NCBI GenBank assembly: GCA_963971305.1
Contig: OZ020303.1
Coordinates: 57,164,867 to 57,228,866, forward strand
Length of the DNA: 64,000 nt
Direction of reading: 5' to 3'
Source of the DNA: Arcuatula senhousia
Lineage: Eukaryota; Mollusca; Bivalvia; Mytilida; Mytilidae
Shown here: positions 10,990 to 21,939 of the stretch, in pieces
How the letters are laid out: every line of letters begins with the position of its first letter
Position numbering within the stretch: the first letter of the stretch is position 1
Notes under the pieces: generated by a model
Told to the model about the DNA's origin: nothing
The model's database searches: none
The model's input: the letters and a program-made list of their open reading frames with translations, nothing else
Position numbers and translations under genes: made by a program

Positions 10990-11803
10990 ATAAAATGCAT
11001 TCTTTCAGCCTATAAAACAACAACAACAACAATATTGAAATTTTAAAATATGATATTGACAAAGATAAAATGTCTTTCAATTAAAAGTCTATTCAGTTTT
11101 CCTGTAAAAGCTTGGACCTTAAATTAAAACATTCACTTAGAAACATTCTACCTAAACAATCATAAAATTGTCCTACATCATTGCTAAAAACATATCCAAT
11201 ATCACCAATTAAAAATTGTAACTTCGTATTAGGCAACAGTTCTGTGAAATAGACAGTTGAGTTTTCTCCGGTATGATATGGGAAGTCAATATTGGATTCT
11301 AAAAGTTCTGAGTATTCATTACGAATATAGTCATAGATTGGACAATCAAATAAAACATTTGAGAGGTCCTCGCTTACGTTTTCAGTACATAGATTGCAAG
11401 TATTATGCTGTGACATATTCATCCTATGGAGATATTCATTTATAGGCAGCGTTTTCGTTCGCGCAAGAAGTTTAAGGCGAGATTCGCTGAAATTCCCTTC
11501 ATTTAAATACGCTTGTCTTCCTTTTATAATAAGGAACTGTCTATAGTTATCTAGACTACTTTTAGATTGTACTTCTTCAAAGAGTTTTTCCCTGGTATAA
11601 GATCCAATGAGACCAGTAAGCTGCCTCTTATTTAGGCTTTCAATAGGGACATTGGTGTTATTTACATTGGAAATAGTTTGCAAGATCTTACTTTCATATC
11701 CCCAAAAAGATTCATTCGATTCATTCATTTCATTAAATACCATTTTACATAATCGGTGATCTGGAAGTTCTAAAAGGCGCTTAAAATATGTGACCCTTTG
11801 TCA
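10990..11803 (-). pseudogene. LINE ORF2 C-terminal fragment (zinc-knuckle end) with 3'UTR
   Basis: The open frame at 11743-11093 has 216 codons, and recognisable sequence extends upstream to about 11803 (KRLLELPDHRLCKM). It has the post-RT tail of non-LTR retrotransposons: RLKLLARTKTLPINEYLHRM followed by C116-x2-C119 and EDLSNVLFDC (to Cys134). The usual histidine of the EDxxH position is Asn129 here. No RT domain precedes it, because the copy is truncated at the junction with the hairpin unit at 11800. About 100 bp of 3' trailer follows, containing a (CAA)n-like run near 11016-11035. It is not a host gene. Confidence 0.65.
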
Positions 11804-12060
11804 GGATATTCACCTGGCAAAGTGATATTCACCAAAAAAATGGCGGGAAAGGTGATGATGCGTTACAGTATTTTTCTGTTTGGTTTAATTTTTTTAAACA
11901 GTTCAAATGCATATTCTTGTCAGATATTGGATAATAGAATAAAACAATTACTGTTTTTTGTTTCGATAAATGTGAGTGTAATTGACTTTAGAAAAACTAA
12001 AGATATTCACCTCGCCCTTCTGGCTCAGTGAATATCCGTTTTTCTAAAGTCAATAACACT
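11800..12060. repeat. hairpin-bearing dispersed unit with GATATTCAC palindromes
   Basis: ATTGACTTTAGAAAAAC at 11981-11997 is perfectly inverted at 12038-12054. Inside it GATATTCAC (12002-12010) is inverted at 12028-12036. A further GATATTCACC pair lies at about 11804-11830. The result is a strong hairpin at the end of a short non-coding unit. It abuts the truncated LINE, so it may be the element that cut it. Confidence 0.65.
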
Positions 12061-12160
12061 GCACATTTACCTCAACAAAAGACATTAATTATATAGTATA
12101 CAACAATCATGGCCAATTACTTTTAAGATAAATGATAAGTCTTTTTTAATTAAAACATCT

Positions 12161-12243
12161 TTTATTAATTGACATAATGATAAAATGACAAGTACTAGTA
12201 TGTCAAATGTATGTTATATTCACATTTACAACATAATTTTATT
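12161..12243 (-). terminator. candidate poly(A) signals of the GPCR gene
   Basis: On the minus strand AATAAA occurs at about 12243-12238 and again at 12166-12161. These are 170-250 bp downstream of the GPCR stop codon. Either could end the transcript. Confidence 0.4.
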
Positions 12244-12410
12244 ATTCCAACTTCCATTAACGTTTTAGAAAATCTTTTGCAAGAAAATTGTTACAACCAA
12301 TACTTGTATTTGTGCTATATCTCATCATATACTAGAAGATTTACAATACAAAGTCAAAGCCAAACTATGTACAAATTATGTTATATATATCACAATCCGC
12401 ATCGTGTTTG

Positions 12411-13760
12411 TCAAGTTGGTGTTCTCGTCGATTTTCTATTCGATAGAGATTTTCTGGACGACAGCACAGAAACACAGATGAAAACACCATGGAGACTACA
12501 GACGACAGTATATACGTAATACATCCAGTCTTTATCTAATAAGGACGCAAAAACTCCAGTGACCCAGAACAAACCAGATGCAATCACTAGACGAAGAAAT
12601 GTAAGAGCTTCTTGGTACAGATTAAGTTTGCGTACATGAAGAGTTTCGATGCGGAGAGAACAAACCTTGCAAACAATAATTCCTAGACAGATTGAGTTGA
12701 CAAAAAGAGACAGAACAATAGGACCAGTGAGAAAAACCAAACTGGAGGGATATTTTTCAAGTGAACAAATTGTCCCATTGTACCTTGATGACCACAGCGG
12801 TGGTCCGTATTGGTCTAAACAGATAGAGGCAATAACAAAGGGAGTAGGTATAAGCAAACCAATTATAGAAATTTGAAGTCTTTGCCTCCAAGAATATTGT
12901 TTTCTTATACTTTGTTTGTAAAACCGTTTACAAATATGCCCAACTGATACTGCTAAAAAGGAAAAAAAAGCCAGCCATGTGTAATGCAAGGTGCAACCGA
13001 CCATGTAACAAATTGTGGACATTCTGTGCACCTTTGGTCCAATCAATTGCAATGTATATGCCAGTAAAAGTGAGACAGATATATTTTCTATGTTGGCCGC
13101 TGTAATATTTGTAATGGAATCACGTTTTCTTTGTACAATTATTAAGATCAAAAGCGCCATACTCGAAAGTCCTAAGCAAACGTATGTGACAATATCTGGT
13201 AAAGATAATGTATTCGACCTAACATTTCTTTCTCCTTCTTTGATTTCTTCTATTATCAAAATGGGGACATCGTATCTTGCCTTTACTTGTACACTTGGAG
13301 TCAAACCGTTAAGCTTTTGATTGGTGGTAATTATAATGTGTTCATGATATAAGTTCTGAATCGGAGCAAAAACATCAACCACCCTTTTTCCGACTGTAAA
13401 ATTCCCATGACCATGTCTCATTTCTAATCTTGTTGTCAGCTGAGTATAATTGTCATAAAGGTCAAACAATACCTTTCTATTGTTGAGTAATTTAAAAAAT
13501 GAATTGAACTCGTGTAAAAAGGATGGTTTTAAGTATTTTAAACCTAACATCATGTTCACCTGAAATCCTTCTTCCTGAATATCTATTTCAGATAAATAGC
13601 TCTTGGTAAGGTCTTCGACATTGAAAAGAATAGGTGTAACCCGTGCTATACGTTCTAAAAGGTCCATCGACAATTTCTTGTCTGATATCCACATAATGTC
13701 TAATGATTTTCTTAAATCTGTGTAAAGGTTCAAATGGCTGCATTCACCATTTATGGTCAT
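12411..13760 (-). CDS. class B-like (Methuselah/adhesion-type) GPCR, exon 2: stalk and seven-TM domain
   Basis: This exon encodes 449 residues and ends at a TGA stop. Residues 1-185 are extracellular stalk. Seven membrane segments follow at about 189-210, 222-241, 247-280, 296-316, 340-363, 384-408 and 412-434. Cys251 at the head of TM3 and Cys332 in the second extracellular loop form the usual disulfide pair. The N-terminal Met is not a start codon. It directly follows TTATTTATTTTCCAG, a strong splice acceptor, in phase 0, matching the phase-0 donor of the upstream exon at 14417. No clear GPS autoproteolysis motif (HL followed by S or T) is visible, so self-cleavage is doubtful. The predicted role is a plasma-membrane receptor with unknown ligand. 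A short basic Ser/Thr-rich tail (RKSLSNRKSTRT) ends the protein. Confidence 0.85.
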   Translation of the reverse strand: MTINGECSHLNLYTDLRKSLDIMWISDKKLSMDLLERIARVTPILFNVEDLTKSYLSEIDIQEEGFQVNMMLGLKYLKPSFLHEFNSFFKLLNNRKVLFDLYDNYTQLTTRLEMRHGHGNFTVGKRVVDVFAPIQNLYHEHIIITTNQKLNGLTPSVQVKARYDVPILIIEEIKEGERNVRSNTLSLPDIVTYVCLGLSSMALLILIIVQRKRDSITNITAANIENISVSLLLAYTLQLIGPKVHRMSTICYMVGCTLHYTWLAFFSFLAVSVGHICKRFYKQSIRKQYSWRQRLQISIIGLLIPTPFVIASICLDQYGPPLWSSRYNGTICSLEKYPSSLVFLTGPIVLSLFVNSICLGIIVCKVCSLRIETLHVRKLNLYQEALTFLRLVIASGLFWVTGVFASLLDKDWMYYVYTVVCSLHGVFICVSVLSSRKSLSNRKSTRTPT

Positions 13761-14416
13761 CTGGAAAATAAATAATTGATTGATTGATTGATTGTTGTTT
13801 GCCTAATATCCCGTTTGCGATAAAGCAGCAATAGTCGAGACACTAAAAAGTTGTAATATATAAATAAAAAGTTGAGATAAACAAAGTCAAAAGACCGTAG
13901 GTAAAATAAAAGATATGATAAAATAAATGAACAAATAAAATAAAAATTAGAAAATGAAAACACTAAAACTAACTACAATGACAGCGAAAAGGAAGCAGGT
14001 AAAAGACTAACTAAATACAGCAGAATTAATTGCACATGTGCTGTCATTAACTCTGCTTAAAAAGTTAACCGTCTAGATTATGCAAATTATTGCAAATGAT
14101 TTGAAGGCACAATGAAACCACTAGATAGTAGTACGTTTGTTTTTTAAAGCAAAACGTCTCGCTACTGAATACTTTCGTATACATGTTTTACACACTCAGG
14201 TTCAATCAAGTCCAGAAAATCCAAGACATTTTCAATATTTTATGTTGAAATGATGTGGTATTAAAGAATCAAATTTGATTCTTCAACCCAATGGCTATAA
14301 CATTGCAGAGGCAAACAACTGATATGGAATTCTTTGAATGATATAGGACCTATAATATGAACATTTTGTGTAATAATCTTATTTTATTTACCCTCTTTAT
14401 TTAAACAAGTACTCAC
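13761..14416 (-). other. phase-0 intron of the GPCR gene, 656 bp
   Basis: The donor GTGAGT starts at 14416 and the acceptor TTTTCCAG ends at 13761. Both flanking codons are complete. The interior is AT-rich with a short GATT repeat near the acceptor and no other feature. Confidence 0.8.
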
Positions 14417-15619
14417 GCTTTCATCCCAAATGTCGCATCCATCATGCTGATTATCGGAGGTTTGTTCCGAAAAAGAAAACAGAATTGACATCATAAATTT
14501 TCCGTTGTACCACCAAGAACTCTCTAAACTTGGTGAAGGGTCTGCAACACAGTATATTTCTGTGTTTTCAGTGCTTCGGTTATAGACACAATTAGTAATA
14601 AATTTTGTTCTATATGGGGATCCGTCTTTTATGTTGATAGTTACTGAGCTTATATACTCATTACACACGTTATTGCTTAAGGATTTGTTTTCTGTTTTAA
14701 TTTCAAGTGGTTGTAACAGACAACCTCTCAAATTTGATTCGTATTGATGTAGCTCTAAAAGGTGAAAAAACCTTTGATTTTTGTTTGTATTGTTCATGTG
14801 TGCATTAAACACAAGTCGAAATATTTCGTGATTTGGTTTGTTCTGATTTTGTATAACGGTGTCGAACGCACTGTCTATAACCAATACACGAGTTGGAACA
14901 GTTTCATACTGGGTTATACCATTACATATGGCACACATCTTGTTTTTAAACGGAATGGTTTTGTTAAAGATGACAAATGTTCCCACATTTACTACATGCC
15001 CTTGTTCGCAATTATCAATGACGGTTTTATCATGATATGTCTCCGGACAGGAACCAACAGCTAAAATGCCTAATGATCTAGACGTGAAAAAATCATAATT
15101 TGGTGTAGATCGATAGGTACTGAAACACTGAAATTTGAAATTATGTTCAGGCATCATGGTTTGATCATAACAACATTTTCCAAAATCATCACAAAAATAA
15201 TCACATGTACAATGCCATTTTGATTCACTTGAAAGAAAGTTACAAGATTTGATTTCATCACAGTAGTTAAATGTTCTATTGTGCTGGGGTGTCTCTGTGT
15301 CAATGGTACGTTTCTGTCTCGATCTGATTTCTCCATTACAGACACCATTACTTTTCATTTTTTCCGGCGGAACGTTACTTTTGGAGTATTGATAAAGGTG
15401 ATTTAACCAAAAGTTATTTGTTGTTTCCGGACTCGTTGCATTGGTTTGTTTTTCTTGAATCTTCTTACCGTGTGGCCGTGTTTGTTCGATCGCTTTTTGT
15501 CCTCTTTCCGTCTCTTTTGACATAAAACGAACATCATTTACTAGACATGATATACTCCAATTAAGATCAAGATGACTGACTATTACTGAAATAAGTAATA
15601 GACCTACAGAGCCTCTCAT
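14417..15619 (-). CDS. class B-like GPCR, exon 1: signal peptide, furin-like site, somatomedin-B and Cys-rich ectodomain
   Basis: The preferred start is the Met at 15619, because MRGSVGLLLISVIVSHL reads as a signal peptide. An in-frame Met at 15691 would add 24 residues. Counting from 15619, RQKR (101-104) is a furin-type site. Residues 120-165 hold eight cysteines in somatomedin-B order (C..C, CTC, C, CC, C). KNKMCAICNG (225-234) belongs to a cysteine-rich module seen beside such receptors in molluscs. The open frame continues to 14384, but a consensus donor, AGC|GTGAGT, falls at 14417 after a complete codon. Translation past it (TCLNKEGK) is intronic. Spliced to exon 2 the product is about 850 residues with one signal peptide and seven TMs. 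Further upstream exons cannot be excluded. Confidence 0.8.
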
Positions 15620-15691
15620 TATGAAAAACTGTATGAAAAAAAGTATAAGCTCAGATGTTATGATTACTATTGATGTTACTTCGTCCAACAA

Positions 15692-16315
15692 TCATTAATA
15701 TTCGAGATTTCTTCCAATCATATCATAGTGCGCACTTTGAGGCGTTTTCCCAAAACCTATTGAGTTACAATACCAATTAATAAGTACAATGTTAACAATA
15801 TTTGCAGATAAAAGACTCAACAAAAAACATATAACGTTTCATATAAAGAACCTGCCTTATGATTTGTTTTTTGTTTTGTTTTGTTATTCTCTTTATCGAG
15901 AAGGTATGCTCGTTATCTTTTTTTTGGCGTTTATTTCAAATTTTTGTGGTGCTTGGGTTAATTTATGAATTTAAAATTATTTTCTTAAAAAAATAAAAAT
16001 GATAAGAGCTGTGAATGGACTCTTTTGCAAATGAGATTTGATCTCTAGAAAATTAATAATAATATCATAAAATCTTAATTTGTTTATTCTATCTTTACCA
16101 GATATGTAATGTCAAAATTGACCGTTAGCAACACGAGCATGTTAATATGACTCTTACTTAATACATGTATAGGAAAAATCATACTTTACTTGGTTTTAAT
16201 ATAGATTTAAAAAAAAAACAGTATTTGATTTAAATTAAGACGTCTTAGCAGAATATGCGTCTAAAACAGCTTCGAGAGACTTATCAAGATGATCTTAAGA
16301 TAGGTCAATCTTGGT
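15692..16315. other. upstream region of the GPCR gene, no feature seen
   Basis: This presumably holds the GPCR promoter, but I see no clear TATA or initiator arrangement. AT-rich, no repeats recognised. Confidence 0.4.
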
Positions 16316-16480
16316 CCCGGCCCGGCGACTTTTTAAAGACACGACAATAAGCAAGTTTTAGAATACTTTCGAGCACACCGCCACATATTTATTTTTACTT
16401 GGAAGTCAGTTTTTAATTAGATTCGGAAAAATCCATCTGCGTTTTATCCCGAGTTGTATAAATTTGTGCATTCGCTTTCC
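16316..16480 (-). repeat. inverted-repeat partner of 19783-19945
   Basis: The reverse complement matches 19783-19945. Shared blocks are AAGCGAATGCACAA, GATAAAACGC, ATGGATTTT, AAAAATAAATATGT and TTGTCGTGTCTTTAA. The two diverged copies (about 160 bp) flank the TIR element at 16489-19064 in opposite orientations. Confidence 0.7.
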
Positions 16481-17144
16481 AGTTTATGCCCCCGTCACAC
16501 TGGATAAAGTTCGTATTACGTTCTTACTAAGTCCTAAAAAGGCATAAAACGTGGAAAGAACTTGATGAACGTATTAAAGACGTACCAGAAACTTGTATGG
16601 TCGTAGTGCGAACTTTAATGGACGTAGTACGAACTTTCTTGGACGTGAAGGACGTGGAATAATTTTGAACATGTTCAAAACAAAGGTAGTGAGGACGTGG
16701 AGAAGTCAAAATGTAGTACAGACCTACTAAGAACGTATTGAGAACTTTATGATCGTAGCATGAACGTAGAAGGGACGTATCAAAAACTTCAAGGACGTGG
16801 CCGTCCAGGTATAATTTTTTGTGCCGTTCATGCTACGATTTCACTACGTCCTTAAAGTTTGCACTACGTTCACCGTACGTTTTCACCACGAATTCACGTA
16901 ACGGTATTTTTCGTTCAAGTTTATAGCACGACCATAAGGAAGTTTCTACTGCGTCCTTAACACGTCCGTACAGTTTTTCCTTCGTTGACAGTACTTCTTA
17001 CCGGTTTTAACGCCGTTTCTAGTAAGTCTTTACTAGGTTTTCTGACAGTTCACATGAATTTGTACAGAAGGTTTTGATATGTATATAAATGAATTGGTTG
17101 TCTCTTGTTCATGTTTTTCTTTCATTCTACAATTTTCAAATTTT

Positions 17145-17270
17145 CAAAACAACGAGCAGCGACCGCTGGTAACATGAAGGCTGCTGACTGTTTTCTTTTG
17201 TGGATTTTTTAAATTGTTGTTAATATTGTAGGTTGTGTCGCGTATACTTATTCCACATATCTTTAACGTC
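17145..17270 (+). repeat. dispersed repeat family A, 3' fragment
   Basis: The blocks GAGCAGCGACCGCTGGTAAC, GAAGGCTGCTGACTGTTTTC, GTTGTGTCGCGTA and CTTATTCCACAT match the right third of the family A copy at 22035-22435. Confidence 0.75.
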
Positions 17271-17271
17271 T

Positions 17272-17880
17272 ATCTACATAGTTTACTGACTGAATATGAA
17301 CATCCACGAATGTTAGATGATGCATACTGATAATTAGACATTTTTTAGCGTTTCTATACATGGTCTTAGGATGTACAACGGGACGATCAAAATTATCTTT
17401 AGTTGGGGAATGGATATGTTTTTGTCCACACTGATTTTCCATATCGTTTTTTATATAATTTTTCCTGAATAGAGCACAGTTTGTATCCTGAATTATTTTT
17501 CTGACGAAAAATACAATCTTGCCTTTTGATGTCAAATTTACCCATAGCCTACGCTTAAAAATCAAATGGGGTTTTCATTTATTTTGGTATATGTGTCGAG
17601 AAAAAAAAACATTTAAAAAACATAGAAATGGTCGGATTTCGTTAACAAACGTCATGCAGGCTTAAAATCAAACATGTTATGGTAGCCCATGATGATGTTG
17701 TATACCAAATATTAAGCGTCTCTAATAAGTAGTAAGTGAGAAAACTGGTACGAAACATTGAATTTTCTACTAATGAACATTTATGTCAACAAATTAAAGT
17801 CAGTAAACAGGAAATAGATGAGCGACAAATCTGATATAAAATCAATCGTTATAAAAGCCCATGTTGATGCTGCTTAATAA
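17272..17880. other. interior of the TIR element, no gene recognised
   Basis: A 100-codon minus-strand frame (17565-17263) has no recognisable motif and no transposase signature. I see nothing else. Confidence 0.35.
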
Positions 17881-17884
17881 ATAA

Positions 17885-18005
17885 CCCATGCACGTTAAAG
17901 AACTTTTTTGTAGAGTTCGATAATAGTAGGCTGAAATTGCCACACTGGCCGGTAAACTGCAAACAGGGAAGGGATTCACATCAAGCTTCCATAACTAGTC
18001 AATAC
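17885..18005 (+). repeat. SINE body fragment
   Basis: TTTGTAGAGTTCGATAA and the following GTAAACTG, AGGGATTCACAT and CATCAAGCTT blocks match the body of the SINE-like unit at 58447-58790. The tRNA-like head is absent here. Confidence 0.6.
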
Positions 18006-18190
18006 GTTTATAAACTAAATATCAAAAGGCTATGATTAGAAGATGCTGAGAAAACGGATAATTACAAAAAAAGGTTCCCCGCCCAACCGACATTTACCAT
18101 ATATCCCTGGAATTTTCACTCCGTGAAATCTGGCCAATTACACCTTGCTTGTACATTGTCTTAAATACAAATTAAGTAATTTTTATTATT

Positions 18191-18770
18191 TCAGGAGGCA
18201 ATTCCGGGCGAATAGTTAAAATTCAATGCGTGGTATTTGCCCTTTTTGTCTATTAAAGAAGACTTATAAGTCTTAGAGACACCTAAGACAAAAGTTGTTC
18301 GGCAACAATACCAGAAACCAAAAACAAAATAAACATAATACATGTAACTAAAATCTTCTGGTTTGAATAACAAAAATAAATCATCGCCTCGTGTCAAGTG
18401 CATGGACAATTAAAAAAAAATTTAAACCCCAAAAGACTTTGATATTTGTCGCCGTCAGTTTTACTATATACAAGACTAGTTCATGACTTATGGTACAGGC
18501 TGAGTAGAAAACAGAGATAACAAGGTTTTGTGGAACTAAACTTTCCCTTTTCTTTGCGATTTTAGAATCAACACGAAACAACACGATAATGAAACACAAT
18601 TTATGCAATTTTCACTATACATTTAGTAAGTTTGTCAAATATATAGGTGGCTAACGGTGGGTAAATGATGCGTCATGTTTGTAGAGCTAACCAAAATGAA
18701 AATTAGACATCGAACGTATGCGCAGAGGTGCATAATATTGCTGTCTGTGTTTTAAAACTGTCGCAAACTT
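18191..18770. other. interior of the TIR element, no gene recognised
   Basis: Only short open frames without motifs are present. Confidence 0.35.
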
Positions 18771-19064
18771 TCAATAGACGTAGTGCAAACGAGGTAGTCG
18801 CAGCAAGAACGTAGTTGGAACGTAGTGAAGACGTGATGAACGTAGAAGACACGTAGTGAAAACGTGCTGAACGTAGAAGACACGTAGTAAAAACTTGATA
18901 GTCCTAGAAGGAACTTGGTTGTAAACTTGAAGGACGTTGCACGGTCTTTGTAAGGACGTAGGGAAGTCGTATTGAGAACCTAGGAGCAATATTTTTATCC
19001 CGTTTGCACTGCGTTCCAAGAACGTACTAAGAACTTGGTGGTCTTCGTCCCAGTGTGACGGGGG

Positions 19065-19782
19065 TATTACATGTAAGAGTATTTTTTTTTTGGTCAACGA
19101 TTTTTCTTATCTATTTGATTTGTTTATTTATTTTGTTTTAAATGATAATATGGCATTTTCGATATTTTTCGTATCGATTTGTAAATCAAGTTCGTGTTCG
19201 GCTTCCTCTACTTTTTAATGAAATAGGTGACCAATCAGCAACGACTATTTTGACAAATCAACGGAATATATCAATGGTTGTGTTGATCGTTGAAAATAAT
19301 ACATATTCTTTTGTATTCTAAGGGAGAGCTTACAAGGAAATGACACTTTCATTGTCTTGTCCACTGGGTTATGGGAAAACAAAAATCTACAAATGTACCG
19401 ATTTCTCGCCATAAATAATTACAGTACAACAGTTGAGTGATGGCTTTGAACAGTTTTGATTTTCTCCATTGCAATTCCTTATGACAGACCCATGTAAAGC
19501 ATATTTTCATTATCAAACCCATGTTTACACTGACAGTCCAAACATGCATTGTACAAATCATTATTAGAAATTAAATTGATCATAGAAAATTGTTTAACAG
19601 AAATGATAGTCATTTGTATGTACAATGTATGAACAAACACTTTCAATTTTTGTTAAATGAACTAGTTCTACACAATTATACGAAAAAATATCAAAAATGC
19701 CATATTTTCATTCAAATCAAATAATAATAATAAGGAGCTATATCATAAGAAAGCTCGTTGACAAAAAAATGACACTTCTACC
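19065..19782. other. intergenic, nothing recognised
   Basis: AT-rich, no supported feature. Confidence 0.4.
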
Positions 19783-19945
19783 GAAAAGCGAATGCACAAG
19801 GTTATACGACTCGAGATAAAACGCGGATGGATTTTCCGTTTTTCCGAAATTGATTTCTAAAATGACCACTAAATAAAAATAAATATGTCGCGGTATTTTC
19901 GAAATATCCTAAAATTTGGTAATTGTCGTGTCTTTAAGTAGTCAC
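19783..19945 (+). repeat. inverted-repeat partner of 16316-16480
   Basis: See the entry at 16316; this is the oppositely oriented copy on the far side of the 2.6-kb TIR element. Confidence 0.7.
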
Positions 19946-19974
19946 ATTTTGGGATTAAACGAGGTGTATCATAT

Positions 19975-20135
19975 GGAAATTCGCATGAAGAATTTTAATT
20001 GCAGCTGTAAAATATTATTCAGAGGAGATAATTGACTTAAGTTTTTTTTTCAAATTAATGTCCAATATGAAGCAGGGGTATACCTGTGTGAGCTCGCTTT
20101 CAGTATTCCTTGTTTCATGTACATGTATTGAGTGT
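19975..20135 (+). mobile_element. tandem-core Helitron-like element, 3' end fragment
   Basis: This matches the end of the element at 37311-38078: a GCATGAAGAATTTT block, GGGGAGATAA-like block, GGGGTATACCTGTGTGAGCT and a terminal CCTTGTTT. Confidence 0.65.
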
Positions 20136-20199
20136 TTCGATCTATTTGTTGCAGCATAAAGTAGAGGTCATTTTATTTTGGTACTTTATCAGCTAAAGT

Positions 20200-20640
20200 A
20201 AATATAGGAATCATCCCCTTTGTCCGTCTGTCCACATACCTTGTAAACAAATCTCCTCATAAAACTGCTTGACGGACTTTGATGAAACTTTGCATATCAT
20301 AAATGTATAGTGTATCTATGAGCATATGGAGATGTGCATATAGAATCTTTTGCTGCTGTCGGATATCATTTAGGGGATATTATTAGACTTGGACTTTTTA
20401 ATTGTATTCAATGGATGTCCTTGTAAGTGCAACTCCTTCTAAACTGATAAATAGATTTTGGTGAAGCTATACATGAAAGAAGTACACGATTTGTAGATGT
20501 GCATAAAGAATTTTCGTCACTGTCGGATATCAAAGAGGGGACATAAATGAACTTTTGATTTTGTAAGGAAAATATAGTCAAATATAAAGTGGGGTATTTG
20601 TGTGACCTTGCTCTTAGTTTTCTTGTTTGATTTGGTAAAA
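20200..20640 (+). mobile_element. tandem-core Helitron-like element, second diverged copy
   Basis: It begins in the CCGTCTGTCC region and contains two units with TTTGATGAAACTTTGCATAT-like and GATGTGCATA blocks and a GGGGA(C/T)AT block. It ends in GTGACCTTGCTC followed by CTTGTTTG. This is the same family as 37311-38078. Confidence 0.65.
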
Positions 20641-20729
20641 CAACTTTTGGCTAAAGCCTCTCTGAATGGCTTTTAAAAATTAAACATGCATGTTTTTTAT
20701 TATTTAGGTGAGTCAAGACTTAGACATAA

Positions 20730-21075
20730 AATAGAAAATAATGAGGTGTGGAATAATTGTACGCGACACAACCCACAATTAAACGGCAATTTAGAAAAAC
20801 CACAATGGACAACCGCAAGCAGCCTTCAACGACGCCATTAGGAACTGCTCGTGGTTCTGCAATTGGCCCATGGTCTAACAATCAAATGCATATAATTCAA
20901 ATCCAGCCCTGAAATAGTCACAGATAGACCCCCTTCTTAAACAAGGAACAGAAAGCATCAAAAAGACAAGTACTAACGAAAGCTTTGTCAAATATTCCGG
21001 TCTTAGGACAGGCACATGTAATATATGGCGGGGTTAAACTTTTTTGGGGCCCAACCTTCCCTCTATCAAATATAA
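20730..21075 (-). repeat. dispersed repeat family A, full-length copy, antisense
   Basis: From right to left it carries the family core (GGTTTAA..CCGCCA..TGTGCCTGTCC..A), the AAAGCTTT block, the CAGCAGT..TGGT region and the GTCGCGTACA..TTATTCCACA end. Copies in the same order are at 22035 and 31785. Confidence 0.75.
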
Positions 21076-21935
21076 AACTGCTATGGCGGATTTAAAATTT
21101 TTCAAACGGGAGAGCACACTATTAAACCAATCTTCTGGGACGTCTTGTTTCATACAGATCCTAACCAAACGGGATATTAAATTAAAGCTCTCTTTGAAAT
21201 GCATAAGTCATCTTTGAACAGCAAGTAGCCACCAAGCTTTATGTCATTTATACATTCTACACAGTAGAAGCATAGTATAAATCATTTTCTTATACATTTT
21301 TAAATAATAATTGTTCATTATAATCATCGTTTTTCCATTCATGATTACAATAACAAACTATCCCCTTGTCCCCTTATATATATAAAAAAGGATCTATTAT
21401 ATTTGGTAAATGCAATTTTTTGGTCAAAGAGAGTAAAACCACAACACACTTATATGCTCGTGATCGTTCAAATGTGACTTCCAAGTACTCAGTACCAATG
21501 ATACTTTGATTTAACTTTGAATTAAGGTTATTGTAAGATTATTTTTAGTTCCTATATTGAAAATCATTGCGTATGCGTTTTAAATAATATACAGGTAGTA
21601 AAAGCTGTTTTTTGTAAATTCAGTAACATGTAGATGAATGTATGAAGCACCGCAGCAAAATCCATTTTCTTGTTCAGTAAAGTGTCTTTTAAGAGTGTTT
21701 AGATGTCCTTGCTTATGTACTAGGACTGTACAAAGAAATGAATGGTCATTGAAATGTTTTATCCAATTCATTTTACAAGGATCTTTGTGACCAAACTTTA
21801 GTAATTTCACAGAAATCTACAATACTTTCATAATATTTCTTCCATAATTTTAGAAATCACAAAAAAACTGAGGATGAAAATGCATGATTTTAGTATTTTT
21901 TATAAAAGATCTTTCACTTAAAAAATCTACTAGAT
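21076..21935. other. intergenic, nothing recognised
   Basis: AT-rich. A 76-codon minus-strand frame (21810-21580) is not recognised and has no supporting context. Confidence 0.35.
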
Positions 21936-21939
21936 AGAT

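Larger units (their letters stand above)
16489..19064. mobile_element. 2.6-kb TIR element with ACGT-rich subterminal repeats
   Basis: Perfect 15-bp terminal inverted repeats CCCCCGTCACACTGG lie at 16489-16503 and 19050-19064. About 500 bp inside the left end and 280 bp inside the right end are packed with irregular repeats of motifs like AAGAACGTA, GACGTAGT and AAACTT(C/G)AAGGACG. The interior has no transposase and holds other insertions (17145-17270, 17885-18005). It is therefore a non-autonomous element. The superfamily is unknown and no confident target duplication was found. Confidence 0.75.

Noticed and set aside
13757..13963. 68-codon hydrophobic minus-strand frame upstream of the 7TM exon
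   Set aside because: It lies in the intron; the phase-0 donor/acceptor pair joins the ectodomain exon directly to the 7TM exon.
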